From positions 1-12,092 of the forward strand of contig JAILQA010000233.1 of the NCBI GenBank assembly GCA_024699205.1: a stretch of DNA of 12,092 nucleotides, read 5' to 3'. Below are positions 1 to 6,867 of the stretch, piece by piece. Below the pieces are notes generated by a model, which ran no database searches, was not told where the DNA came from, and worked only from the letters and a program-made list of their open reading frames with translations. The stretch is from Treponema sp. Its GTDB lineage: Bacteria > Spirochaetota > Spirochaetia > Treponematales > Treponemataceae. Numbering within the stretch: the stretch's first letter is position 1; the number at the start of each line of letters is the position of its first letter. A program made the translations under genes and the position numbers.

Positions 1-3000
1 GTGAATTAAAAGGGACTTATACAAGCACATTCAATCCTAAAAAATCAGATAAACTTCCAGGTTCTATTAATTTTGTGACACAAAACTTTGGTACTTCTAC
101 AAACAGATGGATTTTTGCCGGCTGGTACATGTTAAACGATAATGGCACAGAAGAAAAACTTGAATCTACTCCGCTGGATGTAAATGAAGATATAACTTTG
201 TATGCAAAATGGGATTTGCCTTATACTTATTATTCACTGATGGAATCTAACGAAAATGATGGCCAATATTATGCTCTGGATTCTGGAACTAACAGTTATC
301 TTGAATTTAACAGTATTATTGAATCTTCTGAATTTGAACCTTTTGTTGCACAGATAATTGCTAAACATAAAGAAGCTGATGAAGAAAAACTTGGAGAAGG
401 TTTTATTGAAGTTGAAAACGGTGAATATTTCTCTATGAATGGTATCCTTTCTGTAAATAAAAAATACGACAGAAAGGCTGTCAAAAATACTTATATCTGT
501 ACAGCTGATGATGAGCATACTCAGACGATTGAAAAAGAAGGCAAATACGGTTGTGAGATAGATTTTTCTTCAGATGACATGCCGGTTTATCCTGGCTTTG
601 AGTTTGAAAAATGGCAGAATAAGGATGGAGAGGATGTGGAATCTTTGCCACTTCTTTATGATACTGTTGATTCAGAATTCCATGCTGTTTATAAAGACGT
701 CCGCTCAACTTCGTCAGGTAACATTATCGTAAATGATGGACTTTTGAATTTAAGCATTGAACAGCCTGATATTTTATATATGAATCTCGCTTCTATTACT
801 CTTAATGCACAGACTAAACTTGACGGAACTGACCTTTCACTTTCTGATGATGTTGAATGGAGCGTTCAGATTCGTTATGGCGGTGTTGATATTAATGCTT
901 ATGGAACAGAATATTATGAACTGCTCCAGACCGAAGTAGAGATTGATGACGGAAATGGCGAAACAGGTGCGACTACCGGTACAAAAACAGCTGTTTCACT
1001 TAAGAACAGGTTGGAAATCGCTGGCACTTATCAGCTTTTTGTCGCGGCGACTTATGAAAATGTAACCAGCAGCGCAATCTTTAACCTGAATGTACAAGAA
1101 AACGAATACTACGAACATTCAGTTACTGAATCGAATATTTCTACAGTTCTTACAGCAGAAATGAAAGACCTTATTGCTCCTGCAATTGTTGTTCTCAAAG
1201 GCGAATTGCCATCTGATAATGAAACTTTATATAGCGGAATCTGTTCTGCACTGAACGAGGCAAGCAATATGATTGATATTGATATGTCTCAGGTAAGCGG
1301 AATTACTTCAATTGGAACAGGTGAGAATTATGAGTTTAGAAGCAATAATATTCAATCTCTGATACTCCCGCCTTCTGTTGAAACAATCGGCGAAAAGGCA
1401 TTTAATTCGAGTGGACTTAAAGAAATAACAATTCCTGCAACTGTTACAGAAGTTGCTTCTAGAAATTTCTCTCGATGTCGTAGTCTTGAGCAGTTTGTTA
1501 TTTCTGGAGAACCGGCAGAAGGCCAGGTTTATGTTTATTCTACTGCAAAAGATGGTGGAATGCTCATACAAAATGTATTTAATGATTCCGCTGAATTGGA
1601 ATCTTGCGTTCTTGTTGCTGGTGCAAAAGCTGTTGTACCTGCAACTCTTGATTTCAGTGATTCTGATTTGAGCGTAATTACACAAATCGGAGATTATGCA
1701 TTCTATGAGAATTCTAAACTTGAAAGTATAGAAAGTTTTGGAAAGGTAACGAAAATCGGTGAATCTGCTTTCTATGGCTGTGGTGCTCTTTCCAGCGTAG
1801 CTGAGGTTAAAGCTCCAATAACATCTATTGGTTATGAAGCGTTCGCTTCTTGTTATGATTTACAAAGCTTCTGCCTTGGCAGTGACAGCATTACAATTGG
1901 CAATGCAGATGGAAATAATAGTTATTCTTCTGTATATACAAAAGAATTGATTTTTAATTTTGATATTATTTCTATTGCTAACGAAAATCTTGGTGATACA
2001 GTTAATTATGACAATGTAAAGAACAATATTATTCCAAGAATACAAGGTGTAGAAAGCGTTGTATTTAAGGGGAAAGTTCAAATGCCTGATTTGGAATATA
2101 GTACTCCTCCATCTTCCATCCCTTCTGATTCATTCTTATATAATTACCGTAACGATCTCAAGAGCATTACTTTTGATGATCAAAATAACGGTGCACTTTC
2201 TATTATTGGTGACTATCAGCTTAATCATTATACAAAACTGGAAACTGTTAATAACAGCGGAAAGATTGGTCGTATAGGTAAATGGGCCCTTGCATATACA
2301 AAAATCGCTGAAATCAATCTTGATGGTATTATGTCGATAGACGAAAATGCATTCGGCGGTTGTTCTGATCTTGCTGAATTCTCTATTGATGAAGACAGTG
2401 GTTCTCATTATTCCGTTGCCATGAATAATAAGGCTCTTATATATACAACTGGTGATGGTGGTGGTAGTGTTAATCGCCTCATCCGTTGTCTCCCAGCTTC
2501 CGGTATTACGACTTTGGATTTCTCTTCTGGTGAATTGAGTGGAATAAAACAAATTGGTGCTTATGCTTTTGACGGATGTACAAGTCTTACTCAAATTACA
2601 GACTGGGGTGGAATAGAAGAAATTCATGATTATGCATTCAACGGCTGTACGGAGCTTGCTTCTATTCCTGCATTAGGAAATTCATCAACAGAATCTGAAA
2701 TGACTTTGTCTGAAAATGTCTTTAAGGGATGTAGTAAACTCAATGAAATAACAATTGGTGGTACTAATGTAAGTCTTAATGATACATTTAAGCAAAGTTC
2801 TACGTATAGTGTAATTTTTGATTTTGCTATCAATTCAACTAACATTAATGATGTTAGAAATGATATTATTGCGGGTCTCTATCCTTATATTTCAAAAGTT
2901 ACATTCAATAAAACAGTAAACTTGCCGGATGTAACATACTTTGAAGATGAATCACTCTTTGATGACAGCGGAGACATGATTGCTCCTCCATCATCAACAC

Positions 3001-3635
3001 AAATGAAGCAAAGTGATGCTTTATTCGCAAGGTTTGCAGATACCGCTACATTTGGTACAGTTATCTTTAATGGTGAGGGCAGTACTATTGGTGATTATCA
3101 GTTCTGTAGTTTTGAAAATGCACTTGGTCAAACTACATATCAATATGGAGAGAGAGAGGTAAAATTGAACCGTAATGTTACAACAATCGGAAAATATGCA
3201 TTCTATGGTTGTGCAAAACTTGATGCAATTGACCTCACCGGCGTAGAAGTAATTTACGATCATGCATTTGAAAATACAGGACTTGGCGGTACAACTGTTG
3301 AAATCCCTGCTTCAGTTTATGCAATTGGAAATTGTGCGTTTAGGAATGAAACTCAGGTTGACTTCGATTTTGAAAATCCTATTACAATAGAAGAGGAAGC
3401 TGGTTCTTTCTGGGAGAATTTCTACAAATTCAGTAATTATAGTGAGTGGAAGTCTTTTGTAAGTGAAAAACCAAGAAGCATTGGTCAGTCAGATAGTATT
3501 GAATTGATTTGGGAAGAAATATCTCCTCAGGAACACTCTGGTGTACTTGATTACATTAAACAAGTAATCGCACCGACTAGTGAACCAGCTTCTGTAGGAT
3601 ATATTATAAGCTTTACCTGTGTGCCACATAACTAA
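1..3635 (+). CDS. Giant BspA-like LRR_5 / InlB B-repeat surface protein (5'-truncated by window)
   Basis: The reading frame is open from base 3, so the true start lies upstream; a GTG at 75 is internal and not a credible start. 1210 residues are visible. Residues 1-70 end in an InlB B-repeat (Flg_new) signature, with FAGWY followed by ITLYAKW; a degenerate second copy lies around 165-230 (FEKW, then FHAVYKD). Residues 235-364 look like a beta-sandwich, Ig-like domain. From about 430 to 1140 there are LRR_5 (BspA) units of the form IGxxAFxxCxxLxxIxI, e.g. IGDYAFYENSKLESI and IGKYAFYGCAKLDAI. The LRR region contains two successive copies of a 300-residue module. The final 70 residues have no LRR and no visible sorting motif or membrane anchor. 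Proteins of this architecture are secreted or surface adhesins in Treponema and Bacteroidales; adhesion is family knowledge, and the ligand is unknown. The lipoprotein gene follows after 14 nt. Confidence 0.9.
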   Translation, partial: ELKGTYTSTFNPKKSDKLPGSINFVTQNFGTSTNRWIFAGWYMLNDNGTEEKLESTPLDVNEDITLYAKWDLPYTYYSLMESNENDGQYYALDSGTNSYLEFNSIIESSEFEPFVAQIIAKHKEADEEKLGEGFIEVENGEYFSMNGILSVNKKYDRKAVKNTYICTADDEHTQTIEKEGKYGCEIDFSSDDMPVYPGFEFEKWQNKDGEDVESLPLLYDTVDSEFHAVYKDVRSTSSGNIIVNDGLLNLSIEQPDILYMNLASITLNAQTKLDGTDLSLSDDVEWSVQIRYGGVDINAYGTEYYELLQTEVEIDDGNGETGATTGTKTAVSLKNRLEIAGTYQLFVAATYENVTSSAIFNLNVQENEYYEHSVTESNISTVLTAEMKDLIAPAIVVLKGELPSDNETLYSGICSALNEASNMIDIDMSQVSGITSIGTGENYEFRSNNIQSLILPPSVETIGEKAFNSSGLKEITIPATVTEVASRNFSRCRSLEQFVISGEPAEGQVYVYSTAKDGGMLIQNVFNDSAELESCVLVAGAKAVVPATLDFSDSDLSVITQIGDYAFYENSKLESIESFGKVTKIGESAFYGCGALSSVAEVKAPITSIGYEAFASCYDLQSFCLGSDSITIGNADGNNSYSSVYTKELIFNFDIISIANENLGDTVNYDNVKNNIIPRIQGVESVVFKGKVQMPDLEYSTPPSSIPSDSFLYNYRNDLKSITFDDQNNGALSIIGDYQLNHYTKLETVNNSGKIGRIGKWALAYTKIAEINLDGIMSIDENAFGGCSDLAEFSIDEDSGSHYSVAMNNKALIYTTGDGGGSVNRLIRCLPASGITTLDFSSGELSGIKQIGAYAFDGCTSLTQITDWGGIEEIHDYAFNGCTELASIPALGNSSTESEMTLSENVFKGCSKLNEITIGGTNVSLNDTFKQSSTYSVIFDFAINSTNINDVRNDIIAGLYPYISKVTFNKTVNLPDVTYFEDESLFDDSGDMIAPPSSTQMKQSDALFARFADTATFGTVIFNGEGSTIGDYQFCSFENALGQTTYQYGEREVKLNRNVTTIGKYAFYGCAKLDAIDLTGVEVIYDHAFENTGLGGTTVEIPASVYAIGNCAFRNETQVDFDFENPITIEEEAGSFWENFYKFSNYSEWKSFVSEKPRSIGQSDSIELIWEEISPQEHSGVLDYIKQVIAPTSEPASVGYIISFTCVPHN
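1488..2372 (+). repeat. Super-repeat module A of the LRR protein (about 295 residues)
   Basis: This is the first of two adjacent modules with the same internal order. It begins with a strand ending in EQFVISG, then a short variable stretch, then a TLDFSDSDLSVITQIGDYAF segment, two LRR_5 units, a non-LRR insert containing NNIIP and PPSS, and an IGDYQ unit followed by further LRRs. Similarity to module B is clear in protein but not at base level, so the duplication is old. Boundaries are by eye. Confidence 0.6.
2373..3290 (+). repeat. Super-repeat module B of the LRR protein (about 306 residues)
   Basis: This is the second copy, immediately after module A. It has AEFSID, then TLDFSSGELSGIKQIGAYAF, two LRR_5 units, the non-LRR insert with NDIIA and PPSS, and an IGDYQ unit followed by IGKYAFYGC. 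It corresponds to module A block by block. The end point is approximate because LRR units continue into the C-terminal part. Confidence 0.6.
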
Positions 3636-3638
3636 GCC

Positions 3639-3645
3639 GGGAGGA
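3639..3645 (+). promoter_or_regulatory. Shine-Dalgarno site of the lipoprotein gene
   Basis: GGGAGGA lies 4 nt before the ATG at 3650, inside the 14-nt gap after the LRR gene. It fixes the lipoprotein start and shows that this gene is translated independently of the gene upstream. Confidence 0.75.
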
Positions 3646-3649
3646 ACTT

Positions 3650-5758
3650 ATGAAAATGAATAATCGAATGAACATAAAAAATATAATTAAGATTTTTGGA
3701 ATAGTTGTTTCTGTAGTTTGTGTTCTTGGTTGTGCAGATCTTAACAAGGGGAAAGAACAAATCGAGAATGAAGGCTCATACCTTCTAACCGGTAAAATCT
3801 CTCTCCCAGCTGAATCAGGGGCAGTTCCATCTTTGTTGAATGCGGTTATAAACAATGCCGGCAATTCAACTGGGGATAGTTCAGCAAGAACAGCAACAAG
3901 TTCATTCACCCAAGGTTTTAATTCTTTCAAAGGTGATTTTACTGTAACTGCGACTCACACTATACCTGAAACTGGGGAATTAGTTACAAAAACTTGTACT
4001 GTAGAAACTTCAGATGACGGTGAAATGACTTATTCTATTCAGCTGCCTTATACAGGCGAGTGGACGCTGGAAGCAGTTCTCTGGGGTCATATTGATAATT
4101 CTACCACAGAATCCATCAGATTCCTGACTGGCTCAGCAACAATACAGATAGAAGAGGAAAAAAGTACACTGAGCAAGGATATAATCGTTAATCCTGCTTT
4201 TGCTTCAAATACAAGCGGAAAAATCAGCCTTGATATACGTGATGAAACTACAGACTCAAAACTTTATGAAATAAAGGTATACGAGCTACCCAATGAAGAT
4301 GAAGAGGATTATATTCTTGATGTAACCTATACTGATGAAGAAGATGCAATTGTCATTGAAACTAGTGCAGGTTCACACACATATAATATCTGTTTTTTCG
4401 ATTCAGAAGGAAATAAATTATATTCCTGTCTTGAGTCTATGGTTGTATACAGCGGTTTTGTGACTGATACCTGGTATGGAAGAGCTCCTCATTTCGAACT
4501 GGAAAGCGGAAAGTGTATTTTTGTCCTGACAGATGAACTGCTTGAATATCAAGTAAACCGTGGTAATTTGTCCATAATTACTACAGAAGATGGGCTTGAT
4601 ACACCTTATGTTTTGTGGAGTTCTACAACATACGAAGGTTTTAATGACGCTGGAACTTCTGAAAAAGAAGGTTTGCAAATTGTAAGTCGTATTGATGAAA
4701 ACACAACAATTGATAATCCTATCCGAAATCTGGAAGCCAGAACCCCTAATTTCTGTTTTGGTGATGATGGATACGTTTATTTCTTAGAAAATAATTGTAT
4801 TAAAGTTTGCAAGGAATCTTTTTCTGGCTATATACTAAAAGAAACAATAAGCTTTGCAAGTATAGATTCGACTTTAAGTGGTAGTAATTTCTCCATAAGT
4901 AGTAACGGTGGTCCTGCATATTACAATAATTCTTTATACTTCTATCTCAGTATTGATGATTCTAGCACCTATTCTACAACAGAATATTTATGTAAAATCG
5001 ATTTGGAACAAAGAACAATGAGCCGTATTGACTCGAAGTTTACATACAATGGAAGTAATTATTCTTTAAGCGGTTGCCTTGCAGTTGATTGTACAGATGA
5101 TAATTGGACTCTCTATTCTAAAGCTGATTCTGAAAGTTATGGTGGTACGGGACTCCTTGTAAAAATGCCATTTACACTAACTGATACTGGTATTACATTG
5201 GCTTTATCTGCTGCAGCCACTGATCCAGATGCTCCTGTAATGGAATGTTTCGAATTATCTGAAACTAACTTTGGTGTAAATAAAAAATTGAATGTTTCTG
5301 ATTTGCAGATTAAAGATAACGTTTTGTACGTGCTTACCAATTATTATGCAAAAGCCGACTCGTGGGACAATACTCCTAGTATAAGTGCAGGCGGTATTCT
5401 TCGATTCAAGCTTGATGAAATTGATCAAACAGGATTTGTACCTTCTGATTGGTCGGACGGAGTTCGTATTCTTGGACTTTATACAGAAGGTTCTGGCAAT
5501 ACATTAGAAGTAGCCCAGCCACCTCTTAATCAAGCTGAAGCTTATTTCTACGGTCCTCAAAGGTTTGTTGCTATAAAACCAAAGGAGCTTGTTATTGCAG
5601 ATGATGGTGCCTATATCTATTCTGATACAATCGCATCTAAGAACCGTGTAGTAAAAGTTAATTTGGAAGAAGAGTCTTTGGGCGAAATGTCTGTAACAGA
5701 TGTTAATGTTACTTATACAAAATCACTTACTGACTGTGGTGGAGTATATCTTGAATAA
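3650..5758 (+). CDS. Large lipoprotein of unknown function, possible beta-propeller C-terminal half
   Basis: 702 residues. The N-terminus has basic residues, a hydrophobic stretch (about 12-27) and the lipobox VLGC with Cys28. Val at -3 departs from the usual Leu but is tolerated in the relaxed spirochaetal lipobox, so this is probably a membrane-anchored lipoprotein. Residues 38-180 and 185-285 look like two all-beta domains, separated by linkers rich in Ser, Thr, Asn and acidic residues. From about 360 there are spaced strand patterns such as DDGYVYFL (near 367), NNSLYFYL (near 421), DNVLYVL (near 551) and DDGAYIYSD (near 647). They resemble propeller blades, but this is inference from pattern only. 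I recognise no enzyme motif. The gene lies 14 nt after the LRR protein and abuts the glycosyltransferase, so it is probably co-transcribed with both. A surface partner of the LRR protein is possible. Confidence 0.85.
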   Translation: MKMNNRMNIKNIIKIFGIVVSVVCVLGCADLNKGKEQIENEGSYLLTGKISLPAESGAVPSLLNAVINNAGNSTGDSSARTATSSFTQGFNSFKGDFTVTATHTIPETGELVTKTCTVETSDDGEMTYSIQLPYTGEWTLEAVLWGHIDNSTTESIRFLTGSATIQIEEEKSTLSKDIIVNPAFASNTSGKISLDIRDETTDSKLYEIKVYELPNEDEEDYILDVTYTDEEDAIVIETSAGSHTYNICFFDSEGNKLYSCLESMVVYSGFVTDTWYGRAPHFELESGKCIFVLTDELLEYQVNRGNLSIITTEDGLDTPYVLWSSTTYEGFNDAGTSEKEGLQIVSRIDENTTIDNPIRNLEARTPNFCFGDDGYVYFLENNCIKVCKESFSGYILKETISFASIDSTLSGSNFSISSNGGPAYYNNSLYFYLSIDDSSTYSTTEYLCKIDLEQRTMSRIDSKFTYNGSNYSLSGCLAVDCTDDNWTLYSKADSESYGGTGLLVKMPFTLTDTGITLALSAAATDPDAPVMECFELSETNFGVNKKLNVSDLQIKDNVLYVLTNYYAKADSWDNTPSISAGGILRFKLDEIDQTGFVPSDWSDGVRILGLYTEGSGNTLEVAQPPLNQAEAYFYGPQRFVAIKPKELVIADDGAYIYSDTIASKNRVVKVNLEEESLGEMSVTDVNVTYTKSLTDCGGVYLE

Positions 5759-6835
5759 ATGAAGGTAAAACCTGTAATTTCCATCTGCATTCCTGTCTAT
5801 AATTCTGAGTGCTTCTTGAAACGTTGTCTGCTTTCGGCGATTACTCAGGATTTTGATTCATTCGAAATTGTGATTGTAAATGATGGCAGTCCGGGCAAAG
5901 ATGAAGAAGGGCAGGATTGCAGGAAGATTGTTAAGCTTGTTCAAAAAGAAGGTAAAAAGCTCAGAAAGCAAAAGGGACTTCCTGCTGTTAATATAAATTA
6001 CTATGAGCACAGCAAAAACTTAGGACTTCTGGAAGCCCGCCGTACAGCCATAGAAAATGCCAGTGGAGAATATATCTGCATTCTGGATAGCGATGATGCT
6101 CTTTTGCCTGAAGCTCTTAAAAATCTTTATGAAGCAGCTTCTTCTTACGGGGCAGATATAGTCCAGGGAAAAACAGAAATATTTTGTTCAGATACAGAAA
6201 CTGCCTCTTCCTCGCCAACTGAAGATTCAGCCTCACAGGAAATACGTGAAAAACAGAAAAAGCGCGCTCAAATTATTCTGGAACGTTATAACAATGTATA
6301 TTCAGGCGTCCTCAGCGGCAGAGCGATTTTTGACGGATACATGATTTCTCAAAATCACATCGGTCTTTTGTGGGCAAAGCTCATACGCCGCGAGATTTAC
6401 TTAAAAGCGCTCTCTCACATTCCTTTTTCCAATTTAGTGATGTCCGAAGACTTCCCCCAATATTTTTTTATTTCGTTAGAAGCAGAAAAATATGTCGGTA
6501 TAGAAAAGTGCATATATCAATATACCATAGACACCGGCATTTCCAGCAATATAAAAATCGACAATCTTGCGCGCTGGGAAAAAATTTGCACCACAGCAAA
6601 CGCCTTTACAATCGTTTTTGAAGCCATAAAAGAACTTCCTCAAAATACCTTCACTCCAGAAGAAATGGATGCAATCCGCCTTCAGAGCCGTTCTTATCTT
6701 GTAAATAACCTTGAAGCCCTTCATCATACAGTAACAGACGACTTAAAACCGCAGGCCCGTGAACTCTTATGCGAATACTGGGGTAAAAACTTTGTAGAAA
6801 CCATGGAAAAAGCGATGAATAATTCACATGGTTGA
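5759..6835 (+). CDS. Family 2 glycosyltransferase (GT-A fold)
   Basis: 358 residues, presumably a cytoplasmic enzyme transferring a sugar from a nucleotide-sugar donor. The N-terminus has the GT2 strand ISICIPVYN (7-15), the UDP-contacting VNDGS (40-44), the NLGLLEARR segment (87-95) and the metal-binding DxD as DSDD (110-113). A later SEDFPQYFF segment matches the usual second acidic motif of the WcaA/EpsJ-like group. A Lys-rich insert between 46 and 76 and a Ser/Thr-rich stretch near 145-160 make it longer than a minimal GT2 domain. No transmembrane segment is seen. Its ATG follows the lipoprotein TAA with no gap. The only purine-rich upstream site (GGTGGAG, 5738-5744) is 14 nt away, so reinitiation after the lipoprotein seems likely. 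The acceptor is unknown: envelope glycan, or the co-encoded surface proteins. Confidence 0.9.
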   Translation: MKVKPVISICIPVYNSECFLKRCLLSAITQDFDSFEIVIVNDGSPGKDEEGQDCRKIVKLVQKEGKKLRKQKGLPAVNINYYEHSKNLGLLEARRTAIENASGEYICILDSDDALLPEALKNLYEAASSYGADIVQGKTEIFCSDTETASSSPTEDSASQEIREKQKKRAQIILERYNNVYSGVLSGRAIFDGYMISQNHIGLLWAKLIRREIYLKALSHIPFSNLVMSEDFPQYFFISLEAEKYVGIEKCIYQYTIDTGISSNIKIDNLARWEKICTTANAFTIVFEAIKELPQNTFTPEEMDAIRLQSRSYLVNNLEALHHTVTDDLKPQARELLCEYWGKNFVETMEKAMNNSHG

Positions 6836-6861
6836 AAAATAACACATTTTTAGTGTATTAT
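6832..6861 (+). promoter_or_regulatory. Predicted sigma-70 promoter of the phosphate transporter, overlapping the GT stop codon
   Basis: TTGAAA (6832-6837), an 18-bp spacer and TATTAT (6856-6861) preceded by TG make a good extended -10 promoter. The -35 box contains the glycosyltransferase stop codon (6833-6835). The expected transcription start falls about 7 nt after the -10, at or next to the ATG at 6868. An imperfect inverted repeat (6839-6845 with 6853-6861) covers part of the spacer and the -10 and could be an operator. Confidence 0.55.
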
Positions 6862-6867
6862 AGCCTT

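Noticed and set aside
75..77. GTG at 75 as the start of the LRR protein
   Set aside because: The frame is open to the window edge, and the codons before 75 continue the InlB-repeat region; no ribosome site precedes it.
2136..2627. 163-codon open frame antisense to the LRR gene
   Set aside because: It is antisense to well-supported LRR coding sequence, its composition is typical of a shadow frame (rich in Ile, Thr, Cys, Asn), it has no domain, and other antisense frames in the same gene look alike.
3613..3930. Antisense frame across the LRR-lipoprotein junction
   Set aside because: It overlaps the lipoprotein signal peptide and the strong Shine-Dalgarno site of that gene; no recognisable protein features.
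6832..6867. TTG start for the transporter overlapping the GT stop
   Set aside because: It has no Shine-Dalgarno site, the extra 12 residues show no family feature, and the bases are better explained as promoter elements. Not fully excluded.
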